The translations under genes and the position numbers were made by a program. A DNA stretch of 64,000 nt from Erigeron canadensis (lineage: Eukaryota > Streptophyta > Magnoliopsida > Asterales > Asteraceae): positions 18,540,501 through 18,604,500 of the forward strand of contig NC_057761.1 in NCBI RefSeq assembly GCF_010389155.1, written 5' to 3'. The notes beneath the pieces are model-generated. The model worked only from the letters and a program-made list of their open reading frames with translations, was not told the origin of the DNA and searched no databases. Position 1 is the stretch's first letter, and every line of letters starts with the position of its first letter. Shown here one piece after another: positions 44,277 to 62,954 of the stretch.

Positions 44277-47200
44277 ATGGCTCCTAAACCATCTCCTAAA
44301 AATCTTCTAGCCGCAAATTATACTCTTGCTAATAATGTCAAAAAGGCAACCCATATATCCCTTTCTGCTGATGCTATCCGCATAAACATGAATAACTAGA
44401 TGGCAAACTCTCAACAAATCACACTGCAACTTCAATCATTGGAAGGTTGAACACCTTCTTTTTGAGTAGTCCACTCTATGGTGCCCTAACCCTGAATCCG
44501 GGCAAAATGTATCATGACTATCTTTGTGAATTCTGGTATACTACTGTGTATGTGGAAAGTGATGAATCCATCTACTACACATTAAAACAAGGCACCAAAC
44601 ACTTCACCATTACTGTTGATTCCCTCAGAGATGCCCTGAGGATGAATTACTTCGATGAGAATGAAATGCCCATTGAGATTCCATCTGGAATCAATACCAG
44701 GGAGGTGTGCAGATTGATGGGGCACACAGAAATAGTAGATGAAAATGGTCAGCTGCTCAGGAAGGGCACTATATATATGAGCAGGCTGACAGATTCATGG
44801 AGGTATTTCTTCACTCATCTTGTTGAGTGTTTGGGTGGCAGTTCTAGAGGTTTAGATCAGATAAACCAGACACAGCTCCAGATTGCTTACTGCTTATGGA
44901 ATGGGTACAGGGTGGACTTTGCCCAGATCTTCTTTAATGATCTGGTGAACAGATTGAGGGTCAAGAGCAGGAAGGCCTTCATTCCATACATTCGATTTCT
45001 GTCCATCATATTCAGAAGGGCCTTGAAGAATGAGTACTCTGTAAATACAACTCATTTTTCAATGTGTGAATATTTGAGGGACCTCAACCAGTTGACCTCA
45101 TCTCCTACTGAGGTCGACATCCCATCGGTGATGCTTTATCAATTCAGAATTCAAGAAGATGCACTTGCATCATCACCGGATGAGGAGGTTGCTGGTGAGC
45201 CTCATAATGATGAAGAAAATGCTGATGATGTTATTGCTGAAAGGGTGCAACCTATTTCCCAGATCGCCCCAGATCTTCAGCAGCATGGTGTGAATATTGT
45301 TGAATTTCCACCTAATCCCACCAGGCCAAGGAATAGAACTCGTCGTCTTAGGAGAGACGGAGTTCTGGTATCATCCATTCCAGAATCAACTCATCAAGAT
45401 TCTGTAGAAATTGGTCAGGAAACTGCCCAGAACAAGTAGAAGGAAGTGGTGAAGAAGAAAGAGGATCTGGATCACCTCTTGTCATTCTAGTGGCAACCGC
45501 TGAAAGTGGGGACATCATGGCTGCTGATGGGTCCCTAATCGTTGAGGAGATTAAGGGGGAACAAGTTAGGCAGGTTGAAGGAGATAATCTGGAGCAGGTG
45601 GCTCAGATTGATTTAAATGTTGGGGTGGAGAATGTACAAGTAGAGGACCAGGCAGGTGGAACCGGCCCAGATTGGGATATGGTTGATTCTCCACTGTCTG
45701 AGGATAATGATTTTGATGTGAACATGAGTTTTCTGGGATAAGAAGAAGTTGATCGCACCATCCACTGTCTCCCAGTCAATTCTATCTGATATGCCTCCTT
45801 CACCCCCAGAAAATACACCAACACCTCTTCCAGAAGAAACAATAACAACTCTTGAATCACCTTCTGCACCAGAAATTCAACATTCTGAACCACTGGTAGT
45901 CACCCAACCAACTGAAAATATCACAAGGGTGTTGCCAGTATCATCAATCACCAGAATCACCAATCCTTCCAGTGGTCTCTCCTCTTCTTCTTCAACCGAG
46001 GTCCAAGGCCTTTTTGATAAGGTGGCGGACCTGGAGAGATCACTTCAGGCTTCTTCTCAGGTTATTTCTGACTTCAAAACTATAATTTCCAATAATCTTA
46101 AGTCAGAAATGAACATTTTTGCTGGAAATGAGAAGATAGTCTTTGAGAAGCTGGATGAACTTGTCATGGCAACATATAGAAATTCTGAATCAATACAAGT
46201 TGCAGTCCAGGGAATCAAGGGGGATGTGGTGAGAAGTGTTCAGACTGCCATTCAAACTGAAGTTGCTCAACCTCTGGCAAGTCTGACTAGTGATGTTCAG
46301 AATTTGACCACCAGAATAAGCTCTCTGGAGAGCAGGCCAACCTTAGAGAAAAACTCAGTGGTTAGCACCCTCAGTGATGAAGTTGTTAGAAAGTTCAGAG
46401 GCAATATGTTGAAAGAAATAACTGAGGAGGTGTCTGAAATTCTCCTTAGAAATCTCCGAGATGGGTTGTTGCCTGAAGTAATGAAGATGATTGACGCCCA
46501 GTTGCCTCATCACTTTCCTCAGGATCTTGAAATAATCAAAAAGGAAGTGATGCAGTTGAGGAAAACTGTAAACAACATTGCTCCAGTGTCTGGTCGAACA
46601 TTTGACTCTGCTGACAGACATAAACTGGATCAGGTATGGAATCATCTTCAATCTGGAGATGCTTCCAAGGGGGAAGGTTCTGGTTCTGGTACAGAGAAGG
46701 TTGATCTTAGGAAGAAGATCGAAGTCTGGAAGAAGGTTATTGGAGAAGATGTCACTGGTCCTGAAGCCAGTGGACAAGTTGAGGAAGAGGCTGCTGGTAC
46801 TGATGCCAGTGAGCCAGTTTTTGAAGAGTTCCCAGATATCCCTACCACAATGAAAAGTCTCAAAAGAAAGAAAGTGGTATCTGGGGAACCAACAAATGAA
46901 GCAGAAGAGGAATATGTGTTTGCTGATGAGGCCAAGGCAAAGAGACTGGAGCAAGAGTGCATCTTAATTGAAATTTTCAAGAAAAACTTAAAAGATGACT
47001 TGATTGCTCACCAGTTAGATATGGCCAGGCATGGGACTCTGGATTCTTACAACGCTGGCAGGTTGGGCGTACAAATTGAAGTTTACAAGAAGATGAAGGA
47101 TGATCCCAAGCTGAAGAAGTGTCTGGATGCCTTGGATGACGTCTATATTCGATCCATGTATGCTCAGGATGAACAAGTATATGATTCTGAAATTTATGGT

Positions 47201-47873
47201 GTGAGCATATTGGATCTTATTGCCCAGAGAAGAGAAGAATTGAAAAATCTCCAACAACAAGTAAGGAGTAATGCAACTGCTTTGGAGCATGAATATAGGA
47301 AGAAGGTTAAGGGTTTGCCCAAGGCACCAGCCAGAAAATCCAAATCTGCCAGAGATGCAGATCTTAGCACCTTCATTCCCTTGAACACAACAGAAAGGAT
47401 AAACAAAGAAAAATTTCAACAAGTTGCTAAACAAAGAAAAGTGTCCAGGGAAGTGGATGAAATGGTGAAAAGGGCTCAGACAAAAGAAAAGTATGAACAT
47501 TTGTCACAATTTAGAGCTGATGTCCGATCAATACTGGGTGCTGAGATCCATCTGGCAGAAAATCATGACAACTTCTCTAAGTTCCATGTCAAAACTCTTC
47601 AAAGAAGGGAACTTTACTGATGAAAGAAAAGACACTTCAATCAGGGCTTTTGGGTGGTCAGAATTAAGAGAGATTGGTCTTTCATTCAGGGGTAAAGATG
47701 TCTCCCAGGATGTTAAATACTTTATGAAGAGGATTGGCAAGGAATGGATGAGGAAGGAGTTGATGGAGATGGAGCTGGGCCTAAGGACTTCTCTTACTTC
47801 GTCTTCATCTCCAGGTGTAAAGAGGAAGGCCATTGAAGAGCCAACTGGGCATGCTGAAAAGAAACAGGCCTGA
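44277..47873 (+). pseudogene. Additional 3.6-kb coding region of inner Copia
   Basis: Downstream of pol, sense orientation. It begins MAPKPSPKNLLAANYTLANN, is interrupted by a stop at 44397, and continues through large frames 44447-45439 (330 codons), 45490-45741, 45749-47620 (623 codons) and 47493-47873. The first part has a globular look (SPLYGALTLNPGKMYHDYLCEF). The middle is P/S/T/E-rich. The last 600 residues are helical and charged, with heptad-like runs and a basic KRK tail. No signal peptide, membrane helix or zinc knuckle is visible, so 'envelope' is not supported. I do not recognise a family. It may be a structural or regulatory accessory protein of this retroelement lineage. Confidence 0.6.
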
Positions 47874-48148
47874 CTCTGCTATTGTACTTGTAATTATTTT
47901 AATGTTGATAAAATTGTAACTTTCCTCCAGTTGATGTCTGTAAATATAAGTTGCAATTCCTATTTTTTTTTACTAGTATTTATCTAGATTAAGTCTAGAA
48001 ATTAAAATGTACAAACTGGGAACAATAATGATCTATGAAGTGGCTCTCCAGAAATTCAAATTAGACTTAGTCAAATTTTTCAAGGATTCTTCAAGCACAA
48101 ACTTGTATAGATAAAAGCTTGAAAATCCTTGCATAATCTCTAAACAAA

Positions 48149-48158
48149 TAGGGGGAAT
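48149..48158 (+). other. Polypurine tract of inner Copia
   Basis: The word TAGGGGGAAT stands immediately before the 3' LTR at 48160. Confidence 0.7.
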
Positions 48159-48159
48159 T

Positions 48160-49131
48160 TGTTAGGTCCAGATTTACTGGACTCGCTCCAGACGTAACTA
48201 CTGGAGCCCTCTGAAGATTTGTCCAGAAATTATGTGAAGACCAGTGAACAACTTACTTGTATAGAAATCTAGATTCCACTAGATTTGTTCACTGGACTTC
48301 ACTCCAGTCAAGATCTTTCCACTGAAGAACATTCTCACTGAAGTCGAAGACTGAGTTTAAAGAAAGAAGTCTGACAAATAGCGGAGCTCGCTGGAAGACT
48401 TACCAGATCTCCTGACTAGAGTCCTTGTCAGTATTCTAGACCTTACAAGTCTGAACACTGACTTCGAGGAATTGACTTTATACCTTTAACCGGACAATCC
48501 ATTTGTCTTTTGTTAAAAGCCTTACACGCATGTAAAGGTGGTTGGTTAATTAGAAGACAAGTCACTATCATGTGACTTTATTCTTGTACTTTAATCAATG
48601 TTTTTAAGGAATTAGAGTAATTTCCTTAAATGCATGTAACCATATTTGTACGGCAAAAAGAATATTATATTTATTCTTTTTGCCTATAAATACCAAGTCA
48701 CTTCCTCGTCCAAATGACATACTTTTGCAATTTGGTGCCTTTGCTCAAATACTCTCGATCTAAACAGTCATACTTCACTACTGTAAGTATTTCGATCAAA
48801 GAGTTTATTTAGCAAAGATTATATCACTTGTAATTCATAGGTTGTTTAGATACTTACTTTGTAATATCTTGTTCCGCAACAACCTTGTATTTTATTTAAC
48901 ATCAATAAATAAAATATACTTGAAAATTACATTGTGTCTCACCACTTACTTACTTGCTTATCTTTATATTGCTTAAGTACGTATTACGTTATATATATTC
49001 TTGCATTTATATTTATCGTAATACTAGTCCAATCTAGTGCTTACTTGACGTTTAATACTAGTCCTATCTAGTGATTACTTGACTTGTTATTCTACACTTG
49101 TGGGTTAAACCATTGAGTGAGGGACTTCACA
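48160..49131 (+). repeat. 3' LTR of inner Copia
   Basis: 972 bp, the same length as the 5' LTR, with about 19 single-base differences and no indels seen by eye. Confidence 0.92.
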
Positions 49132-49136
49132 CAGTG

Positions 49137-49782
49137 GCATATGCGACTTCGACGGTAGGATGAGGGTCGATTCGGAGTATTTCACTTTTGATGGGCTCGA
49201 ATTTCCGATCCAAACCATTCAGGAACTAAAACAACTTGTGATCGGATCTGATTTTGGCATAAGTCTTGATATCATCTCGACACTTCATGGGATTGGGGTC
49301 GATTCGATCAATTTCACCCCAGATCCCTTGTAATTCGATTCGGCTTGTTTCAGTTTGTTGGATTTTACATGGAGATTGAAAGTCTGTAACTTGTCTTTCC
49401 TGCTGTTGTAAGTGATTGATAGGGCGTCCCATAATTCTTTGGTTGTGGAAAACTCGGTGAGATTTCCGGCCAACACAGGTTCGATATTCTGAATGAGCCA
49501 AGAAAATACGATCAGGTCTTCTTGTTCCTATTTTTCTGACGTTGTTTTTTCTGGTGGTTTATTTGTTAAGTGATTTAAGAGGCTTTTTGATTTTCCGCAT
49601 ATGGCAACTCGAATCATCCGAGTCCATAAGGCGTAATTTTGGCTATTAAGTTTGAGGTTAATTAAGAGATTGTCGGAAAGTTTCGGATTATGGGTTTGGT
49701 TGTTTGTATTATTCTGCAATATTGTGGCTGATTGTAAGGCTAACTCGGAACCTAAGGCAGAGCCGCTGGCTTCTTCGGCCAT
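49137..49782 (-). pseudogene. Outer Copia gag, N-terminal part
   Basis: The - strand frame starts MAEEASGSALGSELALQ at 49782 and shows the UBN2/Copia gag pattern (LNSQNYALWTRMIRVA, then KELWDALSITYNSRKDKLQ). Stops or shifts occur near 49528 and 49226, after which the reading FLNGLDRKFEPIKSEILRI continues to the CAGTG duplication at 49132, where the inner element interrupts it. Confidence 0.82.
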
Positions 49783-49850
49783 GGTGGCTCAAATGCTTGA
49801 TGGTTTGTGAGTATGCCGGAAAACTTATCGGGTAGATGATGAGCCGATTT

Positions 49851-49866
49851 GGTGGCTCTGATACCA
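49851..49866 (-). other. Primer binding site of outer Copia
   Basis: On the - strand TGGTATCAGAGCCACC directly adjoins the 5' LTR end. It matches the initiator tRNA-Met 3' end. Confidence 0.88.
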
Positions 49867-50071
49867 TGACAATATAATTGAATGAATTTTGTATTGATTT
49901 ATGATGATACTACAATTCTAAAATCAATCATTTATAGACTAGTTTATGAACTAAATAAGGAAACACAATAAACGCGTTTTCTTCCTGTCTAAGTCGGGAT
50001 CTTCTAACAAGGGAAGTGCTAACGATATTCTGATCCCACGATTTTCTTGGCAATCTTTTCTATTTCTAACA
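49867..50071 (-). repeat. 5' LTR of outer Copia
   Basis: 205 bp, paired with 32264-32468; seven differences by eye, four of them clustered within 8 bp. Confidence 0.9.
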
Positions 50072-50283
50072 AAGATTACTCGGGGAAGAAGCGGGAATTA
50101 ACAAAGGTTTGTCCTATTTTTAGGACTTTATATTGTCTCATTAGTAACGGTGGTTTACAAGTCAGTTGTGCATTGATAATATAACACATCAGTAACTTGA
50201 GTCATTACGTTTCCAATTGATGTTTTTTAGTTTATCTAGTGTTGTTTTTTTCCCTCTAAATGTTGAGGGTTTTTCATTGTAAA

Positions 50284-50775
50284 TCAAACTATAAATGAAA
50301 CGAGAATGGTACCCGCGCGTTGCGGCGGTGATGGAGGTGGTGGCGGGGTGGTGATGTAATGGCGGCGGCGTCAGTGGCGGTCATGAGGTGATCTACTTGA
50401 CGGGCTTTGCTCTTAGCTGTACGGCTCCACCCTCGGATTTAAAAATTCGTCGAAAGTATATAGAATGACCAATCTAATGAAAGAGCATGAAATTTTAAGA
50501 TCACCCATATAACTTTTATAATTTATCGATGTACGAGTTTTGAGATAAAAAATTTTGAATGAATTAGAAGAATAGAATGATTTACGAAGGGGGGGAGAAA
50601 AAAAATGATTAGTTGAGATTTGAGTAGAGAGAAAGGGTATTATAGTTATTTTAGGTAAGTATAGAATGGATGGGAGAGGCATTTTGGTGAGTATTTAAAG
50701 TCAATATTGAAAATTTAAGTTTAATGTTGAAAATTTAGATAAAATATCCTTTATAACATAGTATATAGATATAGA
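50284..50775. repeat. Dispersed repeat with GC-rich head
   Basis: It begins near ggtacccgcgcgttgcggcgg, followed by a GGTGG/GGCGG tract, then a part that aligns with 11380-11520, and ends in an AT-rich tatagatatagatt tail. The head resembles widespread plant repeats sometimes called Helitrons. No CTRR hairpin end was established, so the class is open. Confidence 0.4.
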
Positions 50776-53315
50776 TTCATTGAAATAAGGGCATCCACAA
50801 TGGAGAAAAGTTTTTAAAAGCTTTTTATTTTGTTACCTAATCAATTAACCATCTTCAACCTCTTAAAAAGTCATCTCCTCTAATGGATAGCTTTTCTTAA
50901 AGCTTTTTTTACCACTAAACATGGATAAAGCTTTTGATCAAAGGGTTGAGGATTGTCAACCTATTCATCAAAAAAGCCATTCACTCCAATGATATCAACC
51001 TTTACAAAGACTTTTTGTTTCAAAAAAAGTTTTTCATTAACTCACCATTAGAGATACTCTAAGAAACTGAGAAGGTTTGAAGCTTTTGAGAATCCCAATT
51101 TCTTGCTCAATTAGTTTGCAGTGAGGAACTATATCACTAATCATCGATCGAATATGCTTCAAAATACTAAATTCCATTTTTTTTACGGTTTTTTCCTTAT
51201 TTAAGTTCTCAAATGTTGCACGGGAACTAGTACGAGAACGAGAAACGGGTACGGGTACAGGAACGGGAAACGACAAACTTAAAAAATCAAGAAATAGGTA
51301 CGGCACGGGTATGGAAATAAATACATAAAAAATATTAATATTTTATATAATATATATACAATTTTATAGTATACTAATACATTAAGTATTATCTTTAATT
51401 GTTACATCACATCTCCAAAAATACGTTATAAATACTTACAAAATATTCATGCTTAATATCTTTTGACAAAAACATCTAAATATGCCAGCTAGTTAATACT
51501 CGTTATTAAATTCCATGACATGACAAAATACGGAGTACAATAATTAGCAATTTAGCGAAAGTTCATAATTTCAAGACAAATTTGTGGGACTTTGTAACAA
51601 AAATATATATAACTTCAAATTTTGGGGGCTAAACTGTAAATCTCAAAACTAATTATATATGTCAAAACCAATATGTAATACTCTTAATACTTCAAGGGCT
51701 ATAAATAATTAAACTATAACTTGAAACCCAGAGGGCCAGATCTATAAAGTGAAGTCTTCGCCTTCACCAAACAAACCTGCAACACTAGATATAGATGACG
51801 TACCATCACCATCTCCAAACACTCCACGATCACCTCAACAATCTTTAAACCTCACACAAACCACCGGATCATACAACCACTGTTGCTGCTCGTTCTTAAC
51901 CACTACTCCGTTCGAAACTTACAGCCATCACCACCACCGAGCCACCAATCTCCGGCAACAACACTAGAAAAAACGTCCCCAAACGCCCGTTGACTTAAGG
52001 AGACGTCCCCAACCGCACGTTTCCGTCCCGGGGGAGTTTCTGGTACGTGGGACGGCACCTTCTTGCCGTTTCCGTGCATCAGAGGTTCTCATCAGCCATG
52101 AAGTTTACTTTCTACTTTCTAGTTTCCATATAGATCTAAGAGTGGATGTTTTTTGAAATCTCACCTTTAAACACGGGCAGGCTAAAGTTTTCCATCAGTA
52201 ATATATGTTGGGATAGAGAAAGTGATGCTGTGAATGAAGAAAATTCTGAACACCATGATTCAAACCAACGGAATGTAATAGGAAAGTATGCAAATTAAAT
52301 TGAAAAGAAAGTTACTTGGTCTAGTATGCAAAATTGTACGTTCATATGAACAATGAACCACGTTTTGGATTACGTTAGAGTGTTTGAGCAGCTTAAAAAT
52401 TGTACTTTGAGCACGTTTGAAATGAAAGTGGTTGCAAAACGGATATCCCCCATGTTGAGAGTTGAGAAACAAGCGAAGAAGAATGTTCCTTAATAAGTTT
52501 GCCAAAATACATCATACGTGATATTGGTATATAGTTATGTAGTTGGTCACTATGATATATTAGTTTTAAATTTTATAATAGATAATATATAAAGTGGTAG
52601 ATATAAATATCATATAACTATAGTTGAAGGGAACATAAGAAAAATAGTTATGAATTTGGTGTATGCGTTGGAGATGGATCGAGTTCAGTGAAACAATTGA
52701 TGAGAAAAATAGGCATATTATGCGTTACAGTTTTAAGTCCAAATTATTGGTCGACCTCCATCCGACTCAAACCAACGCAAAATATACATTTCTATTTGAA
52801 GAGCATTTTAACCGAAGTGTGTTAAAACTACAAAACATGCAACCAATTAACATTCAGATGGAGGTAAACTAGAGATGGTACACCGTACACATTTACCTCA
52901 GAATAGGCCAAACAAGTGATATGGTTGAAGGCGCCAAAGGTCTAGATTTCATGCATAAAACAAGTTAAATCAATTATTTCAGAAATAAAGATTATTATCA
53001 AAATGTGTTTCTAATCATTTTATTCAATACGTTACCTGTTACTCGACTTGGCCAAACCAATAGATTACCCATTTTGACTTGTTGCTTAACCCCCATATTG
53101 GCATATTGTCACATCAGGTAACACTGGATCAGGATAACTCATAAGATCCAACCTCTTGGAGTAAACAAGACCATATAAAATTAGACAGAAGCAGCAGCTA
53201 GCTTTTCTATGTATAAACCCCTTGTAGTACAAATATTACAATTTACTGCCGGACCACCAAGTGAAACTGTAATCAACAATTATATTACATAACACATGTA
53301 TGATTCAACTATCCT
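50776..53315. other. Intergenic, no gene seen
   Basis: AT-rich sequence with a GGTACGGGTACAGGAACGGG-type simple tract near 51225-51290 and scattered short frames that do not look protein-like. The last part includes the FtsH 3' flank. Confidence 0.5.
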
Positions 53316-59210
<5,895 letters not shown>

Positions 59211-59279
59211 AATGAATGAATGAAAATGAAGCAAGGAATGGATGTGGTTTCAAAATATTTTACGTGTTTTATTTATATT

Positions 59280-60016
59280 TATTCGTTTTTTAATGTTAAA
59301 AATCTCAAATCAACTTTCGTCGACCCCCTCCTCCCTGTTCCCTTCAACGCCTCTTGTTTTTCTTTATTCATTTTCTTTTCCTTCAAATTAAGTTAGGGGA
59401 ATTGATGTGTACTAAATATTTAATAAATTAAATAAACAAGAACTATAATACAAATATACAATTATGGATGTATGAGATACATATCAATTTTAAACCTTTG
59501 GGATTCTTGCATTTAAATCTTTTTTAAACTGGAATCAATCATCGTGATCAAAAGCATACGATAGGAAACCATAAATTCACATTTGGATCCCAATCCATTC
59601 CACCTCATATAAATTATCATCATTAACACTCCAATACATACAACCCAAGAGAAATTGATCATAAAGATGGACTATTAACACATTAAACAAAACTTCCTTT
59701 ACATATACATACAAAAACATATATCTATAGCATCAATCAATGGCATAAATCCATAAAGCATTCATAATTAACATAAATTAACACATTAAATAACATTTTA
59801 ATTACATTTAACACATACATACACCCACAAATTTACTGTTGCTCGAAAAAAAAGAAAATTAACCCAATAACCTAAGTAAAATCATAAATTCTTAGTAAAT
59901 TAATTTAAACCTTAATCAATTCTAAATCCTTAGCATTGATGTCATTCTTACAACTATATATAAGATATATAAGATGTATATGTTGAGTTTTGCTATGTGA
60001 GAGCAGAAACACTAGC
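59280..60016. other. Intergenic, no gene seen
   Basis: AT-rich and without long protein-like frames or recognisable repeats. Confidence 0.5.
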
Positions 60017-60160
60017 AGCTGGATTAAGTGGTTGGACCCTTGTTTTCGGAGTGATTATGTATTTGATCCTCATAATTAGTAAGGCTGATAGAACCTCGAA
60101 TCAATATCTATACTTTGGTAGGGATACGACTACCTACATTTTAATCTCCCTACATATAAA
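60017..60160 (+). mobile_element. SINE copy
   Basis: An A-box-like ggattaagtggttgg and B-box-like atttgatcctcat, with ctttggtagggatacgactacct downstream, align with the SINE at 15981. More diverged than that copy. Confidence 0.5.
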
Positions 60161-60584
60161 GTATGCATGTTAAATGTAAACGTATTTGTATTTATTAACT
60201 GTAATATGCTAAACAATCAAAATAGGTATGCTTCCGCCCATCTTTTGTGATTAAACAATCAAAACTTTTACTATATACATATTATTATACATTCACATAC
60301 ACTATGGGCAATGGACTACACCCAAACCCAAAAAACTTATATTGAGACAATTAAGCCTATAATTTTGTAAATAATGAAGCGTCTAATATTGTATTCAACT
60401 TTGATCCATAGTCAATTGTATTTCTTTATCTTTAAACTAGACGAATACCCGCCCAATTATATTAACATTAGTTTAGTAAATGTCTTAATTAAATATCACT
60501 CAATAACTTTATTAACTAAATCTTTTTAATAATGGTACTCCTTATTCTTTGATGTTATAACTTATAAGAAATTCATATATATAT

Positions 60585-61010
60585 TTATACTAGCTTATTA
60601 ACCCGGGTTTAACCCGGGCATATTGATAAAAGTTTTATAAAAACGTATCTTCGTCATTGAAGTTGCAGCAGTCCAACGATACTCATAACCTCGAAATAAT
60701 ATACCTTATAATTAACTTATTAACCCGCATAATATGTATATATTCTATTATGGCAAAATTATTGAAATGATTACCATGTATATATTATTAGAGTTTTTAA
60801 AAGAAAATTTAAGTATTTTTTGTAAAGAAAAACATCCTTAAATAACAAAAATAAAAATGCAATAAATTTTAAAAGGAAAGTTTTTATGACATCATAAATA
60901 AATAAAGTTAAAAACAACAAAACTTTAACAATAAATTTGAAAATGACAAATAAGCTATTTATATAAATTAGTGATGTCATAACAATCTTCTTTTATTTAG
61001 TATAGAGATA
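60585..61010. repeat. Unclassified repeat with inverted CCGGGTTTAACCCGGG head
   Basis: It starts with a palindromic ccgggtttaacccggg near 60602 and ends near a tagtatagagat word, features seen at ends of common plant non-autonomous repeats. Class unknown. Confidence 0.3.
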
Positions 61011-62448
61011 ATATATATTATATTTTCATGCATACAAAGTTTAATATATTGTATATTTGTATTTCTAATAGCGTATAATTGAATATTTGACAAACTTTCC
61101 ATTTAAAATTAGTTGATAAATTTGATATGATATTTTTTGATAAATTTACTATATGCTTATTTATTTGTTGATAACTTATATCATTTACTTCACTAATTAC
61201 CTTTTGGTAAAGAATTTTAATTGTATGACTTATCACTTATATATTTATTTATTTAACTTTTTTAATGTTTAATTATAATAAAAAAAATTAAAAATATTAT
61301 ATTGTTACGAGAGATTCAATTACATTTTATTTCCATTAATAACGTTTTATTTCAACGACACTACAAATATTTTTTTAAAAACTTGATATTAAATGCTTTT
61401 TTTATTTGATTGCTTAAATACATGAATTTACACATTTGGTATCAGAGTATGGATATAGTTACAACTTCGTGTTAATAATAATACGAGTATCTCTTTAATA
61501 TTTCATGTATATAATTTAGTTTTATAGTTGAAAACATGATTTGTTAACAATTTCACTTGACAATGAATATGGTATTATAATTGTTATTCAAAAGTATGTA
61601 AATATCTATTTAGATATTAATAGTTTTCAAATATTAAAAGTTTTCTAATGGAAAAAATATATAAATCTCACGTATTACGCGGGTTATAAGATAGTATAAT
61701 TACATACCAACATTCCAGCAAAACTCCAAGTAGAAGTCCAAGCCCACTCCCGATGACCAAGGGAAGTTTGCCAAACATACTTATAAACACAAGTGATGTT
61801 AAATATGAAGTGAATTTTCTTTCCTTTCATTTAACTAATGCGTTAAAAAAATTCAAAAAAAAAAAACCAATTATGAGCCGTCTTTATTATACAATACAGT
61901 TAATATTAATAAATTAATGAACATCAATATTAAAAATATAATACTTTTTCCCGATACTCATATTTTAAGTTAAAGAATTTTTTTGTATTACTAATAATCG
62001 TCAGCGGTCAATATAGTCACACGACTCAGATGTAGTACCAGAAAAAAATCTCAAATGGGCAAAATTAAAAAATTCATGAAAGACAAACTCAAAAGGGGGC
62101 AAAATATTAAAAACCTATAAAATAAAATTTCAAATTCATGAAAAATTTTAAATTACATGACAAAATTTAAATTTTGAGAGGGGCATTAACCCACTTTGCC
62201 CCCTCTTAGTACCGCCCTTGGCCCACGCCATCGACCTCAGTTTTGTCTATGTTGAAATTATACAAATCTATTGTTTTGTTAAACTTAGTCATTGATAACT
62301 GATAAAGGTATTTGGTACTGAACAAAAAAGTATTCATATACACAATGTTTGAAAAAGAGAGCAAAGGGTTTGAAAAATTCAAATGTCGGCTTGGTCATTT
62401 TGTAGTTGTGACATGATGCAATGGGTGTTCAACTTCGTCCATGGGATC
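61011..62448. other. Intergenic with a possible LTR-retroelement scar
   Basis: Near 61436-61451 the sequence tttggtatcagagta resembles a primer binding site after an LTR-like ending aatttaca, but no LTR could be delimited. Near 62090-62220 GGGGGCAAA-type words form a further degenerate repeat. No gene seen. Confidence 0.35.
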
Positions 62449-62954
62449 TGATGATGTACCCTCTCAGCGGTACGCAGGACCCGCCACACGAAGGAATAGT
62501 AACACGTTACGACACGAAGGTTGTTTGTAACGAGGGCTTCCGTAGTAAGATAAAAAGGATAAGAATTATTCCCCTATAGTTTCGGGATTTGATCTTTGCG
62601 ACCAATAATTAAGGAAATTATATCCCGGGCCTAAGACTTAGGAAACCCTAAAACGACCTACTTGTTCTCCAAGAACACTCTCCCTATAAAAGAAGACCTA
62701 TAAGACCTATTCAAGGCACTAAACAACGCATCTCCGACCACACACTGATCGTACGAAAAGCTTCATTGGCGTAAAGAGATTTGACGCCATCCGTGGGACC
62801 TCATACTCAGATCCCGCCACCACTCTGAACCCTGTTTTTTGTATCGAATCAAGGAGAATGACCGATGTCCCGCCAGGATTCGGGCAAAGCTCTCAGCAAA
62901 CAACCGAAACACCGACTAATGGTGATCAGCAGACTGATCGTTGAACAGCGGAAG
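62449..62954 (+). mobile_element. Truncated LTR retroelement: LTR, PBS region, gag start
   Basis: The LTR-like segment begins TGATGATGTACCC, has TATA-like ccctataaaagaag, and is followed by ttggcgtaaagagatttgacgccatccgtggg, the style of a Gypsy primer binding region. A gag-like start MTDVPPGFGQSSQQ opens at 62858 and stops near 62942. The element is cut by the LTR at 62955. Confidence 0.5.

Larger units (their letters stand above)
36536..49131 (+). mobile_element. Inner Sirevirus-like Copia retrotransposon
   Basis: A 12.6 kb element with two 972-bp LTRs (36536-37507 and 48160-49131) and the 5-bp duplication CAGTG at 36531-36535 and 49132-49136. A primer binding site, gag, pol, a long additional coding region and a polypurine tract follow in order. 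The outer element's gag frame is interrupted exactly at the duplicated CAGTG. About 19 LTR differences were counted by eye (about 2%), so the insertion is fairly young and younger than the outer element. Confidence 0.92.
32264..50071 (-). mobile_element. Outer Copia retrotransposon, gag split by inner element
   Basis: Two 205-bp LTRs (49867-50071 as 5' LTR, 32264-32468 as 3' LTR) in the same orientation are bordered by the 5-bp duplication AAGAT (32259-32263 and 50072-50076). A primer binding site adjoins the 5' LTR and a polypurine tract adjoins the 3' LTR, fixing the - strand direction. Gag begins near 49782, is interrupted by the 12.6 kb element at 36536-49131, and resumes at about 36530. 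Seven differences between the LTRs were counted by eye. The insertion lies about 240 bp downstream of the LRR receptor gene. Confidence 0.9.

Noticed and set aside
47015..47500. Long minus-strand frames under the extra Copia region
   Set aside because: Shadow frames opposite the coding strand with no domain-like features.
44277..47873. Envelope-like protein label for the extra region
   Set aside because: No signal peptide, membrane helix or cleavage motif could be seen.
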